From Rhizobium sp. NXC24 (GTDB lineage Bacteria; Pseudomonadota; Alphaproteobacteria; Rhizobiales; Rhizobiaceae), in NCBI RefSeq assembly GCF_002944315.1, contig NZ_CP024311.1, positions 3,014,501 to 3,078,500 on the forward strand: a stretch of 64,000 bases of DNA, read 5' to 3'. Below are positions 1 to 8,271 of this stretch, one piece after another. The notes below the pieces were generated by a model. The model was not told the origin of the DNA and did no database searches. It saw nothing but the letters and a program-made list of their open reading frames with translations. Within the stretch, counting starts at the first letter, position 1. Every line of letters begins with the position of its first letter. The position numbers were made by a program, and so were the translations under genes.

Positions 1-2312
1 TCGGAAATATCGTCCTCGACAATCTGTTCCAGAACCTCACGCGCCCTCGGACCGGCAATTGCCATCTGCGCCCATTGATCCGACGAGGAGACGAAACGGA
101 CGTCGAGCTGTGGCCATAGGGTCTGGGCGCAGAATTCCATATGCGCCATCACCTCGCCGGCCATCGCGGTCGTCGTGGTGAGGAAGAAATGATTCGGTGA
201 CAGTCGGCTCGTCGTCCCGTCGTCGAACACCATACTGTCCTCGCGCAGCATCAGCCCATAGCGTGCCTTGCCGATCGGCAGTTTCAAGAAGGCGTTCGAA
301 TAGATCCGGTTGAGAAACTCCGCCGCATCCTTGCCGAACACTTCGATCTTGCCGAGCGTCGAGACGTCGCAAAGACCGACATTGTTGCGGACGTTCAGCA
401 CCTCGCGGTCGACGCTGTCGCGCCAGGTTTTCTCGCCCGCGCGTGCAAACCAGGCCGAGCGAAACCAAAGGCCGGCTTCGACGAATGTAGCGCCATTCTT
501 CTTCGCCCAGCCATGAAGCGGCGATTCCCGCACCGGCTGCGCATGCTTGTCGCGCGCCGTACCCGCCAGGGCGCCGAAGGAGACGGGCGTATAGAAAGGC
601 CGGAAGGTCGTCGTGCCGACAGCAGCGGGGCTGACGCCGCGCATGCCGGCGATGAGGCCGGCGGCATTGACATTGCCAAGCTTGCCCTGATCCGTCGCCA
701 TGCCGCTCGTCGTATAGCGCTTGGCGTGCTCCGCGTGACCATAGCCTTCGCGCAGGGCCAGGCCCAGGTCTTTCGCATGGACGTCGTTCTGGAAGTCGAC
801 GAAGGCCTTGTCCTTGGCGCCCGGCACATGCCAGATGGCTGCAAAGGACGGATCGTAATCGCCTTCGACCTCCGGTATCTCCGCCTCATGTGCGGTGCGC
901 CCCAGGCTTTCAATAATCAACCGCGCCTTTTCCGCGCCATCGGCAAGACAGCCCGAAACACTGTCGATGCCTGCAGCCGATCCGGCAATCTCCATTTCGC
1001 CGCCGACCGTCGGCGCTATGAAGCCCTGTTTTTCCTCCGACCACACAGGCTTTGCGCCGCGCTGACAGGCAAGATGAATGATCGGCGACCAACCGCCGGA
1101 CATGGCAAGCGCGTCACACGCAATAACCTCGTCCAGGCCGCCACGATCGGCAATCACGCCGCTGATACGATGCCGGCCCTTCGTGGCCTGCACGGTGCCG
1201 GCGTGAATGATGCGAACGCCCGGAGGCGCAGGATCGGAAGAGGCACTGCGCGTATCGATGATGGCCGCTATCTCGACGCCTTCAGCCGCGAGATCCAGCG
1301 CCGTGCGATAGCCGGACCCGCCATTGGTGAACACCGCCACCTTCTGCCCCGCCACGACGCCATATCGATTGAGATAGCTGCGCATCGCGCCAGCCATCAT
1401 GACGCCTGGCCTGTCATTGCCGCCGCATACCAGCGGTCGCTCTTCCGCACCGGTGGCGAGGATGGCGCGTTTGGCGGCGATACGCCAAAGACGCTCGACC
1501 GGCAGATCGGGCGAAGGCATCGCCACATGCTTCTGCACTTTTTCGACCGCGCCAAAGACATTGTCGTCATACCAGCCGAACACCGTGGTGCGCGGCATCA
1601 AAGTGACATTCTCGAAATTCTGGAGTTCGTCGAGCGCCGCATGCACGAAGGCATCCGCGGTGGCGCCGCCGATCGACAATCTCTCCGACAGCAGCGATCC
1701 GCCCAGGCGAAATCCTTCGTCTGCAAGAATGATGCGGAGCCCCGCGCGCGCCGCCGTTAGCGCCGCCATCAGCCCGGCCGGGCCGGAGCCGATCACCAGC
1801 AGATCACAATGCGCCCAGGCCTTCTCATAACGATCGGGATCGGCCCGCATCGCCGCTTTGCCGAGACCGGCGGCGCGGCGGATCAGCGGCTCATAGAGCT
1901 TCTCCCAAAAAGCCGCCGGCCACATGAAGGTCTTGTAGTAGAAGCCCGCGCTGAGGAAGGGCGAGAACAGACCGTTGATCGAGGCAATGTCAAATTTCAG
2001 CGACGGCCAACGGTTCTGGCTGACAGCGGTCATGCCCTGATAGAGCTCAGCGACGGTGGCGCGCGTATTCGGCTCCGTGCGTCCGTCCCTGCCGATCGTC
2101 ACCAGCGCGTTTGGCTCGGCGGAGCCAGCCGTCAGGATGCCGCGCGGACGGTGATATTTGAAGCTGCGGCCGACAAGCAATTGGTCATTGGCAAGCAGGG
2201 CGGCGGCGAGCGTATCACCCTCCATCCCTTTCATATCTCTGCCATCGAACTTGAACGAAAGCGGTCGGCTGCGATTGACGAGCCCGCCGGAGGAAAGACG
2301 ATAGGCCGTCAT
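1..2312 (-). CDS. soxA: Sarcosine oxidase alpha subunit, 3' end beyond window
   Basis: Large subunit of heterotetrameric sarcosine oxidase, which oxidatively demethylates sarcosine to glycine and passes the one-carbon unit to tetrahydrofolate. Reading leftward from an ATG at 2312 there are 770 uninterrupted codons to the window edge; family members are about 1000 residues, so the C-terminal part is missing here. Visible are an N-terminal segment with GRSFKYHRPRG near residue 50, a dinucleotide-binding motif (LLVIGSGPAGLMAA) near residues 169-182, and the start of the GcvT-like folate-binding half after about residue 620. The start overlaps the soxD stop by 4 bp (ATGA), indicating translational coupling. 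It is the third gene of soxB-soxD-soxA. Family assignment is secure. Confidence 0.95.
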   Translation of the reverse strand, partial: MTAYRLSSGGLVNRSRPLSFKFDGRDMKGMEGDTLAAALLANDQLLVGRSFKYHRPRGILTAGSAEPNALVTIGRDGRTEPNTRATVAELYQGMTAVSQNRWPSLKFDIASINGLFSPFLSAGFYYKTFMWPAAFWEKLYEPLIRRAAGLGKAAMRADPDRYEKAWAHCDLLVIGSGPAGLMAALTAARAGLRIILADEGFRLGGSLLSERLSIGGATADAFVHAALDELQNFENVTLMPRTTVFGWYDDNVFGAVEKVQKHVAMPSPDLPVERLWRIAAKRAILATGAEERPLVCGGNDRPGVMMAGAMRSYLNRYGVVAGQKVAVFTNGGSGYRTALDLAAEGVEIAAIIDTRSASSDPAPPGVRIIHAGTVQATKGRHRISGVIADRGGLDEVIACDALAMSGGWSPIIHLACQRGAKPVWSEEKQGFIAPTVGGEMEIAGSAAGIDSVSGCLADGAEKARLIIESLGRTAHEAEIPEVEGDYDPSFAAIWHVPGAKDKAFVDFQNDVHAKDLGLALREGYGHAEHAKRYTTSGMATDQGKLGNVNAAGLIAGMRGVSPAAVGTTTFRPFYTPVSFGALAGTARDKHAQPVRESPLHGWAKKNGATFVEAGLWFRSAWFARAGEKTWRDSVDREVLNVRNNVGLCDVSTLGKIEVFGKDAAEFLNRIYSNAFLKLPIGKARYGLMLREDSMVFDDGTTSRLSPNHFFLTTTTAMAGEVMAHMEFCAQTLWPQLDVRFVSSSDQWAQMAIAGPRAREVLEQIVEDDIS

Positions 2313-2587
2313 TGCGCCGCCTCCCGCGCCTTGTCCGCAGCATCGGTGACGGAGAAGACCTCATGGGTGACATTGCTGCGGTCGACGACTAGCCAGCGGC
2401 GGCAACCGGCCGCATGGTGCCAATATTCGAGAATGCGCCCGCGCTCGTTGTCGCGGATATAGACATAGCGATTCCAATCTTCATCCGGCGCGGATGGAGC
2501 CGGACGGGTGGCGGATGCAGACCCCCGAATGGTGAACTCTTCTTTCGGGCGCGTGCCGCAATGCGGGCAGGTGATCAAGCTTGCCAT
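2309..2587 (-). CDS. soxD: Sarcosine oxidase delta subunit
   Basis: Small (92-residue) zinc-binding subunit of heterotetrameric sarcosine oxidase. The N-terminus carries CPHCG at residues 7-11, and HHAAGCRRW near residues 59-67 supplies further His and Cys; together these fit the zinc site known in this family. An upstream in-frame ATG at 2692 would add 35 residues lying inside soxB, so the ATG at 2587 is preferred. It lies 13 bp downstream of soxB and overlaps soxA by 4 bp, the conserved order of the sox operon. Confidence 0.94.
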   Translation of the reverse strand: MASLITCPHCGTRPKEEFTIRGSASATRPAPSAPDEDWNRYVYIRDNERGRILEYWHHAAGCRRWLVVDRSNVTHEVFSVTDAADKAREAAQ

Positions 2588-2600
2588 TGGTTTCGTGCCC

Positions 2601-3851
2601 TCAATGCAGATTCGGCTGCGGACCCTTGCCGCCTTCGTCGATCGCAAAACCGCGCTCGAAGCGATCGAGGCGCAGGAGGCGGCTGACCTCATGGCTTTCG
2701 CCCTTGGCGATCAGGTGCGCGAAGCAGAAGCCGGAGGCCGGCGTCGCTTTGAAGCCGCCATAGTTCCAGCCGCAGTTCAGATAGAGATTGTCGATCGGCG
2801 TGCGGTCGATGATCGGTGAGCCGTCCATGCTCATATCCATCACCCCACCCCAGCTCCGCAGCACACGGACACGCGACAGGCCTGGGATCAGCGACACCCC
2901 CTCCTCCATCGTATGTTCGACGGTGGCGAGATTGCCGCGCTGGGCATAGGAGCTGTAATAATCGAGATCGGCTCCGAAGACCAAACCGCCTTTGTCCGAC
3001 TGCGATATATAGAAATGGCCGGCGCCGTAGGTGATGACGTGATCGATCACCGGCTTCAGCCCCTCCGTGACGAACGCCTGCAGCACATGGGTTTCGATCG
3101 GCAGTTCCAGATCCGCCATGCGCCCAAGGATCGAGGTATGGCCGGCCGCCGCCAGCGCCAGCTTGTTGCAGCCGATGAAGCCGCGCGTCGTTTCGACACC
3201 GGTCACGGCACCACCTTCGCGGCGAATGCCGATCACCTCGCATTGCTGGATGAGATCGACGCCGCGACTGTCGGCACCGCGCGCATAACCCCAGGCGACG
3301 GCATCGTGCCTTGCCGTGCCGCCGCGCGCCTGCAGCAGCCCGCCAAGGATCGGAAAGCGCGCATGGTCAAAATTGAGATAGGGCATCATCTTGCGGACCT
3401 GATCGCGGTTCAGCAGCTCCGCATCGACCCCGTGCATGCGCATGGCATTTCCGCGCCGGGCATAGGCGTCGCGTTGCCCATCGGAATGGAAGAGATTGAT
3501 GATGCCGCGTTGGGAGACCATGGCATTGTAATTGAAATCCTGCTCCAGCCCTTCCCAAAGCCGCATCGAGAATTCGTAGAACGGCTCGTTGCCGGGGAGG
3601 AGATAATTGGAGCGGATGATAGTGGTGTTGCGGCCCACATTGCCGGAGCCGAGATAGTTCTTTTCCAGCACCGCGATATTGGTGATGCCGAACTCCTTGG
3701 CGAGATAGTAGGCCGTCGCCAGCCCATGCCCGCCACCGCCGACGATGATGACGTCATAATGCGGTTTCGGCTCCGGAGTTCGCCAGACAGGCTGCCAATG
3801 ACGGTTTCCTAAAAGCGCCTGCTTCAGAACCTGATATGCCGAATAACGCAT
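2601..3851 (-). CDS. soxB: Sarcosine oxidase beta subunit
   Basis: Flavoprotein subunit (416 residues) of tetrameric sarcosine oxidase, of the DAO/glycine oxidase fold. An N-terminal dinucleotide-binding site VIIVGGGGHG covers about residues 34-43. The segment GGTARHDAVAWGYA (about residues 177-190) contains His182, which aligns in position with the histidine that holds FMN covalently in characterised beta subunits (family knowledge; the assignment here is inference). The C-terminal NCGWNYGGFKATPASG is the typical product/flavin loop. It is the first gene of soxB-soxD-soxA, with about 325 bp of upstream DNA before the divergent cysQ. Confidence 0.96.
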   Translation of the reverse strand: MRYSAYQVLKQALLGNRHWQPVWRTPEPKPHYDVIIVGGGGHGLATAYYLAKEFGITNIAVLEKNYLGSGNVGRNTTIIRSNYLLPGNEPFYEFSMRLWEGLEQDFNYNAMVSQRGIINLFHSDGQRDAYARRGNAMRMHGVDAELLNRDQVRKMMPYLNFDHARFPILGGLLQARGGTARHDAVAWGYARGADSRGVDLIQQCEVIGIRREGGAVTGVETTRGFIGCNKLALAAAGHTSILGRMADLELPIETHVLQAFVTEGLKPVIDHVITYGAGHFYISQSDKGGLVFGADLDYYSSYAQRGNLATVEHTMEEGVSLIPGLSRVRVLRSWGGVMDMSMDGSPIIDRTPIDNLYLNCGWNYGGFKATPASGFCFAHLIAKGESHEVSRLLRLDRFERGFAIDEGGKGPQPNLH

Positions 3852-4176
3852 GTATAAATCCCGGTCTCTATGCGGTCACACATTCGCATAAGCAATAAAA
3901 ACGACAAGTCCGGAAAGGACGGAAAACCTTCGCAAACAGAACATGTTCTTTCCCGAATGCGTAGCAAAGCGAGGCACTGTATCTCAAAGAACACGGGGGT
4001 AGCGGAGATGTTGCTGACAACGGCGCATGGATGCGAAGTCCCGTTGCGGAATAACGATCCAAGCGCTAGGCGGTGAAAACGTGATTGGCGCGGGGTCTAA
4101 ACTTTACAGTGAAGGCTTCTTAATTATTGTATCTCTAAGCTCGACCACGGACGAGCTGCGGAAAGACGGCAGGCGA
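3852..4176. promoter_or_regulatory. Divergent soxB/cysQ intergenic region with a 12-bp palindrome
   Basis: This gene-free stretch separates the divergent soxB and cysQ genes and should hold both promoters. It contains a perfect palindrome AGAACATGTTCT at 3938-3949, about 90 bp upstream of soxB, and a shorter GTCC-N5-GGAC repeat just to its left. The palindrome is a plausible operator for sox induction; no regulator gene is adjacent. No riboswitch-like structure was recognised. An in-frame ATG at 4027 would extend cysQ by 50 residues, but that extension looks non-coding. Confidence 0.4.
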
Positions 4177-4971
4177 ATGCTCGCGACATTTGAAAAAGCG
4201 GCCCTTGAGGCGGGTAAGGCCATATTGGAGGTCTACCGTGCCGGTTATGCCGTCGCTTTGAAGCAGGATATGAGTCCCGTCACGATTGCCGATGAACGCG
4301 CCGAGCACATTATTCTCGAACATCTGACGCGCGACTTTCCGGACATTCCCGCAATTGCCGAGGAATCGGTCGCTGCCGGCAAGATTCCCGACGTCCGCGG
4401 CCGCCCCTTCTTCCTGGTCGATCCGCTGGACGGCACGCGCGAATTCATCGAGCATCGCGACGAGTTCACCGTCAATATCGCCTATATTCAGAACGGCGTC
4501 CCGGTCACCGGCATCGTCTTTGCGCCGGCGCTCGGCATAGCCTTCACCGGCGAGGCCGGCAAGGCGCGCAAGCTCGCCATCACCGACCAGTTCACCGTTG
4601 CCGACCGTTCCGCAATCGCGGTGCGCGCACGCCCCGAGCATTTGCTGGCGCTTGCCAGCCGCTGCAACAGCAGCCCGAAGACGGATAGTTTCCTGGCGGA
4701 AAATGCCGTCACCGCCTGCACGTCGATCGGCTCTTCACTGAAATTCTGCCTCCTCGCCGAAGGCAAGGCCGACGTCTATCCGCGCTTCACGCGCACGATG
4801 GAATGGGACACCGCGGCCGGTGATGCAGTATTGCGCGCCGCAGGCGGCTCAACCCTTACGCTCGATGGCCGCCCGCTTTCTTACGGCAAGACCGATCAGA
4901 GCGATGACAGCGATTTCGCCAACCCCAATTTCATCTGCTGGGGCGGCGGGAAAAGCCTCGCCCACGCCTAA
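4177..4971 (+). CDS. cysQ: 3'(2'),5'-bisphosphate nucleotidase CysQ
   Basis: Mg-dependent phosphatase of the inositol monophosphatase superfamily that hydrolyses 3'-phosphoadenosine 5'-phosphate to AMP during sulfate assimilation. From ATG 4177 the product is 264 residues, close to the E. coli length. It shows all metal-site signatures: AEES at residues 61-64, LVDPLDGTREF at 80-90, and EWDTAAGDAV at 209-218. A longer reading from 4027 adds 50 residues that do not resemble the family. It is divergent from soxB and followed by a two-tier hairpin that probably ends transcription before sciP. Confidence 0.93.
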   Translation: MLATFEKAALEAGKAILEVYRAGYAVALKQDMSPVTIADERAEHIILEHLTRDFPDIPAIAEESVAAGKIPDVRGRPFFLVDPLDGTREFIEHRDEFTVNIAYIQNGVPVTGIVFAPALGIAFTGEAGKARKLAITDQFTVADRSAIAVRARPEHLLALASRCNSSPKTDSFLAENAVTACTSIGSSLKFCLLAEGKADVYPRFTRTMEWDTAAGDAVLRAAGGSTLTLDGRPLSYGKTDQSDDSDFANPNFICWGGGKSLAHA

Positions 4972-4989
4972 CATCATATCAAAAGCGTA

Positions 4990-5062
4990 AGTTTTCACTG
5001 ACGAAAACTCATGCAACAACCGGCTTTTCCGCTGCGATAACAGCGGATTGCCGGATTTTCTG
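4990..5062 (+). terminator. Candidate cysQ terminator (two hairpins)
   Basis: A first inverted repeat, AGTTTTC (4990-4996) with GAAAACT (5003-5009), is followed by a nested hairpin: CCGGC (5020-5024) pairs with GCCGG (5050-5054) and the inner CCGCTG (5029-5034) pairs with CAGCGG (5041-5046), then ATTTTCTG. It lies immediately after the cysQ stop. Confidence 0.55.
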
Positions 5063-5133
5063 CGTCGCCATCATCGCGCAAATCAGCTCGCTCCGGCTTT
5101 CCCTAAAATTATTATCAAAGTGTTACCAAGCGC

Positions 5134-5149
5134 TTAGGCAATTTTTAAA
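5134..5149 (+). promoter_or_regulatory. Weak CtrA-like box upstream of sciP
   Basis: TTAG-N7-TTAAA resembles the CtrA consensus TTAA-N7-TTAAC with two mismatches, and lies 52 bp before the sciP start. In Caulobacter sciP transcription depends on CtrA, so the placement makes sense, but the match is weak. Confidence 0.35.
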
Positions 5150-5200
5150 TGTGGCAAGTTAGAGTGGCTCCCGTGGTCTTGAGTATGTGTAGAGAGTCCA

Positions 5201-5476
5201 ATGACCGAAATGATACGTCCCCGAGTGAAGTATGTCATCGGCCCCGATGGCAGCCCGCTTACGATTGCCGACCTGCCGCCGCCGAACACGCGCCGCTGGG
5301 TTATCCGTCGTAAGGCCGAGGTTGTCGCCGCGGTACGCGGTGGTTTGCTGAGCTTGGAAGAAGCTTGCGAGCGTTATACGCTCACTGTGGAAGAATTCCT
5401 CTCCTGGCAGTCGTCCATCAATACCCATGGCCTCGCCGGCCTCCGGACGACCCGCATACAGCAGTATCGTCACTGA
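5201..5476 (+). CDS. sciP: CtrA inhibitor SciP (DUF1153)
   Basis: Small 91-residue helix-turn-helix protein of the SciP/DUF1153 family. In Caulobacter SciP binds CtrA and blocks its recruitment of RNA polymerase at CtrA-activated promoters in early G1. Recognisable are YVIGPDGSPLTIADLPPP near the N-terminus, the conserved RRWVIRRKAEVVAAVRGG segment, and EACERYTLTVEEFLSWQ in the second half. It is a single gene about 2 kb from ctrA, in the compact cell-cycle block of this window. The length matches the family. Confidence 0.94.
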   Translation: MTEMIRPRVKYVIGPDGSPLTIADLPPPNTRRWVIRRKAEVVAAVRGGLLSLEEACERYTLTVEEFLSWQSSINTHGLAGLRTTRIQQYRH

Positions 5477-5510
5477 CGGCTGCCATACAGACGCGACATT
5501 CGTTTGATCT

Positions 5511-6002
5511 TCAGTTCGGGCCTTTTTCCTTCCTCAACAGGATATGAAGAAGGCCCGAAATCATGGTAGAACCCGCATAGAACCAGAGGCCCGGCTGCGT
5601 AAATGCAGTCGCAAGCCCGCTGGTTTTGGCGGCGGCGATGACGATCGCCACCAGCAGCACGTCCGCCATCGACCAGCGCGCCAGTTGCGGCACGATATGC
5701 TCGAAGAAAAACCCGCGTTCGCTTTTTCTCCGCGTCCCCATCGCTTCAATTGCCAGGCTCACGGTCTTCAAGATTGGCAGCGCCACCGAGACGAGCGCCA
5801 CGATAGTGGCGAGAAGATAGTTTTCCGCTCCCCAAAGAGAAGCGATGATGCCGAGCAGGGACGGCGTGTCGCTGAAGAAATAAAGCTTTTCGAAACGAAC
5901 CAGCGGCAATACGAGGCCAAAGGCCAGCAGGAACGGGACAGTGACCAGAAGCACGGCTTGCAGATTGCGCATCGGTGCCGGAAACCTCCCAAATGGCTGC
6001 AT
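5511..6002 (-). CDS. PqiA/LetA-type integral membrane protein
   Basis: Paraquat-inducible protein A domain protein, inner membrane, about 163 residues from ATG 6002. There are four hydrophobic segments: roughly residues 13-31, 48-66 (SLLGIIASLWG), 70-90 and 120-140. PqiA/LetA proteins work with MCE-domain proteins in envelope lipid transport, but no MCE gene is nearby, so the role here is unknown. A longer frame opens at a TTG at 6125 with 41 extra, mostly polar residues and no ribosome site, so the ATG was preferred. It converges on sciP. Confidence 0.72.
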   Translation of the reverse strand: MQPFGRFPAPMRNLQAVLLVTVPFLLAFGLVLPLVRFEKLYFFSDTPSLLGIIASLWGAENYLLATIVALVSVALPILKTVSLAIEAMGTRRKSERGFFFEHIVPQLARWSMADVLLVAIVIAAAKTSGLATAFTQPGLWFYAGSTMISGLLHILLRKEKGPN

Positions 6003-6175
6003 CACCCTTATCACAGCCGCATAGCGCAGAAGATCGGAAATCCAAACCGTTTTTCGAACGGTGGACGCTGTCCGCGAGCGCTGCTTGCCACCGGCGACAG
6101 GTTTGTTAGCATCGATCTGAGACAAGAGACGTTAACCGACGTCGATCCAAAAATATTTGAAATCCGAGGACAATC

Positions 6176-6457
6176 ATGGACATCCGCAACGAAGACAACG
6201 CATCGGGTGGACGCTACGCTGCAACGATCGAAGGCCATGAGGCCGAGATGACCTTTTCCCGCGCCTCTCCCAAGCTGATCATCATCGATCATACCGCCGT
6301 CCCGGATGCACTTCGCGGCAAGGGCGTCGGCCAGGCGCTCGCCCTTCATGCCGTCGAAGAGGCCCGCAATGGCGGCTGGAAGATCATTCCACTTTGCCCA
6401 TTTTTCAAAGCGCAAGCCCAGCGTCATGAGGAATGGCGCGATGTGGTGAATATGTAG
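6176..6457 (+). CDS. Small GNAT-family N-acetyltransferase (YjdJ type)
   Basis: A 93-residue single-domain protein of the short GNAT family (COG2388). The acetyl-CoA-binding loop is ALRGKGVGQALA (about residues 44-55), and the typical ending GWKIIPLCPFFKAQAQRH follows. The substrate is unknown. The start is backed by GAGGA about 8 bases upstream of ATG 6176. It is divergent from the PqiA-like gene and convergent with the FliJ-like gene, with a shared hairpin between. Confidence 0.85.
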   Translation: MDIRNEDNASGGRYAATIEGHEAEMTFSRASPKLIIIDHTAVPDALRGKGVGQALALHAVEEARNGGWKIIPLCPFFKAQAQRHEEWRDVVNM

Positions 6458-6503
6458 CCCCACCGCGCTGGAGATAATCGAGCATCTTCATTTGAAAACA
6501 CCA

Positions 6504-6552
6504 AAAGCCGTGCATGGCCGGCCACCCACCATGGCCAGTCATGCACGGCTTT
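6504..6552. terminator. Bidirectional terminator
   Basis: A perfect 13-bp stem (6504-6516 with 6540-6552; outer arm AAAGCCGTGCATG) lies between two convergent genes. The leftward side continues into a T-rich run, so it fits best as the terminator of the FliJ-like gene, and it can also stop the acetyltransferase transcript. Confidence 0.65.
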
Positions 6553-6632
6553 CGAGCCGCTTCCGCCGCTTCTCGCATAATCCCGAACATCGGTCCGATG
6601 CGAAGATCAAGAAATGGCGACGGAATAGTTAA

Positions 6633-6989
6633 TTAGGCGCGTGCCCTCACCGGCCCCGAACCGTCGCGCTCTTCCAGCGCTGCGGCCTTGGCATATTCGG
6701 CCTGCATTTCTTCCAGCGATGTTTCCAGCGCCTCTTCCTGCACCTGCAATTCCCGGATCGACACCTGCAAGTTGTCCGCGCGCTGCCGTGCGGCTTTGGC
6801 AAAGGTCGGGTAGGCAAAGTGGTTCGGATCGGAAATGCCGGACTTTTTCTCTTCCAGCACGATCTGGCTCTCCAGATCCTTTGTCATACGGTCGAATTCC
6901 GCCATCATCATCTGCAGTTGCTGCAGTTGACGGCGTTTTTCGTTCACCTGAAACTCCTTCAGGCGCGTTAGGCTCTCACGTGACTTCAT
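6633..6989 (-). CDS. FliJ-like coiled-coil protein
   Basis: A 118-residue, almost wholly helical protein with heptad-rich charged segments (SLTRLKEFQVNEKRRQLQQL near the start; ELQVQEEALETSLEEMQAEY near the end). Size and composition fit the FliJ/YscO export-chaperone family, which in related alphaproteobacteria is found beside ctrA. Of two start codons, ATG 6989 has GGGAG at good spacing (8 nt), better than ATG 6995. No other flagellar gene is present here, so a role in flagellar export is inference. Confidence 0.7.
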   Translation of the reverse strand: MKSRESLTRLKEFQVNEKRRQLQQLQMMMAEFDRMTKDLESQIVLEEKKSGISDPNHFAYPTFAKAARQRADNLQVSIRELQVQEEALETSLEEMQAEYAKAAALEERDGSGPVRARA

Positions 6990-7430
6990 ACGCATTACTC
7001 CCGTGATGCGAGACCCCGGCTCTCGATATTTTGACCCGCCGCACCGCTTTGAAACGGCTTGGTTAAAAAAATTTCCAGCGATCTTAATAAAAACCTACCG
7101 CTGGTAACCTTTCGTTTACGGGCATCGTTAATGATAGGGACGATCATTTAAGGGTCAGTAAATGTCGCGCTCAGAATTCGAGATGTTGACATTGGCGAGT
7201 CGAATGAATCACTTGGCGTGTCTTCTTAATGCAACACTTTAGGAAAGATATTTGCTGATTGTCATTGGAAAACAGTGCAATGGAAAAATTATTTAATAAA
7301 TTCGATACGTCTTGCCAGAGTGAATCAGAATTTGTTAACCATTCCGTGGCAGCTTCCAAATCAGGCAGTGATTTGATCGGTATCGCGTAAGGGGGCTGAC
7401 GACCTTTCGGCGGCGGTAAAGGGGATAATT
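6990..7430 (+). promoter_or_regulatory. ctrA promoter: ctrA upstream control region
   Basis: A 440-bp AT-rich stretch between the FliJ-like gene and ctrA. It contains a CtrA half-site TTAACCAT at 7335-7342 and two GANTC sites (CcrM methylation) at 7206-7210 and 7322-7326. It also has a CCAGCG/CGCTGG inverted repeat near 7074-7105. In Caulobacter and Sinorhizobium ctrA is driven by more than one promoter, is autoregulated, and senses GANTC methylation state, so these elements fit. A 62-codon reverse frame at 7171-7359 has no family resemblance and is not called. Confidence 0.6.
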
Positions 7431-8132
7431 ATGCGGGTTCTACTTATTGAAGACGATAGCGCGACAGCGCAGAGCATCGAACTGATGCTCAAATCCGAAA
7501 GTTTCAACGTTTACACCACCGATCTCGGTGAAGAAGGCGTCGATCTCGGCAAGCTCTACGACTACGACATCATTCTTCTCGATCTTAACCTTCCCGACAT
7601 GTCCGGCTACGAAGTGCTTCGCACGCTGCGACTGTCCAAGGTCAAGACACCGATCCTCATCCTCTCCGGCATGGCCGGCATTGAAGACAAGGTTCGCGGT
7701 CTCGGCTTCGGTGCCGACGACTACATGACCAAGCCTTTCCACAAGGACGAGCTGGTCGCCCGCATCCACGCCATCGTCCGCCGTTCCAAGGGCCACGCCC
7801 AGTCGGTGATCATGACTGGCGAACTGATCGTCAATCTCGACGCCAAGACCGTCGAAGTCGGCGGCCAGCGCGTGCACCTGACCGGCAAGGAATACCAGAT
7901 GCTGGAGCTGCTTTCGCTCCGCAAGGGCACCACGCTCACCAAGGAAATGTTCCTTAACCACCTCTATGGCGGCATGGACGAGCCGGAACTGAAGATCATT
8001 GACGTCTTCATCTGCAAGCTGCGCAAGAAGCTCGCCAACGCCGCCGGCGGCGCCAACTATATCGAAACCGTCTGGGGCCGTGGCTATGTGCTGCGCGAGC
8101 CCGACAGCAGCGATTTCGCCGAAAGCGCCTAA
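7431..8132 (+). CDS. ctrA: Cell cycle master regulator CtrA
   Basis: OmpR-family response regulator of 233 residues that controls cell division, motility and envelope genes in alphaproteobacteria. The receiver domain (1-117) has the acidic pair at 8-9, phosphoacceptor Asp51 ([13 protein letters not shown]), Ser79 and Lys101 (YMTKPF). The winged-helix DNA-binding domain (about 125-225) contains [12 protein letters not shown] and [14 protein letters not shown]. The C-terminus ends ESA; in Caulobacter a terminal Ala-Ala marks CtrA for ClpXP, so this tail is close but not identical. Ribosome site AAGGGGAT precedes ATG 7431. SciP and ChpT, its inhibitor and phosphotransferase, are encoded within 2.3 kb. 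Confidence 0.98.
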   Translation: MRVLLIEDDSATAQSIELMLKSESFNVYTTDLGEEGVDLGKLYDYDIILLDLNLPDMSGYEVLRTLRLSKVKTPILILSGMAGIEDKVRGLGFGADDYMTKPFHKDELVARIHAIVRRSKGHAQSVIMTGELIVNLDAKTVEVGGQRVHLTGKEYQMLELLSLRKGTTLTKEMFLNHLYGGMDEPELKIIDVFICKLRKKLANAAGGANYIETVWGRGYVLREPDSSDFAESA

Positions 8133-8161
8133 GACGCCCTCCCCGATCACCGCCGATACAT

Positions 8162-8191
8162 AAAATCCCGCCTCTTCAGGCGGGATTTTTT
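8162..8191 (+). terminator. Intrinsic terminator of ctrA
   Basis: Stem AAAATCCCGCCT / AGGCGGGATTTT (8162-8173 with 8178-8189), a short TCTTC-type loop, and a run of six T ending at 8191. It lies 30 bp after the ctrA stop. Confidence 0.92.
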
Positions 8192-8210
8192 GTGTTGCAT
8201 TTTCAAACAT

Positions 8211-8240
8211 CAAAAACAAAGGCCGCCCAAACAGGCGGCC
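8211..8240 (-). terminator. Intrinsic terminator of the receiver-domain gene
   Basis: Read leftward, GGCCGCC (8240-8234) pairs with GGCGGCC (8227-8221), followed by TTTGTTTTTG. It sits just beyond the stop of the reverse-strand response regulator at 8272. Confidence 0.85.
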
Positions 8241-8271
8241 CAGACGCATTCAACAGTCTATGGGATAAAGA

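Noticed and set aside
513..1760. 415-codon open frame on the plus strand
   Set aside because: It is antisense to soxA, whose reverse-strand translation is clearly sarcosine oxidase alpha subunit; the frame has an Arg/Ala/His-rich, family-free composition typical of GC-rich shadow frames. The same holds for 1809-2462.
3852..4176. Glycine riboswitch before soxB
   Set aside because: No tandem aptamer-like conserved GGAGAG/helix pattern was found; only a DNA palindrome.
7171..7359. 62-codon reverse frame in the ctrA promoter region
   Set aside because: No ribosome site or family; the region is better explained as regulatory DNA. A small peptide cannot be fully excluded.
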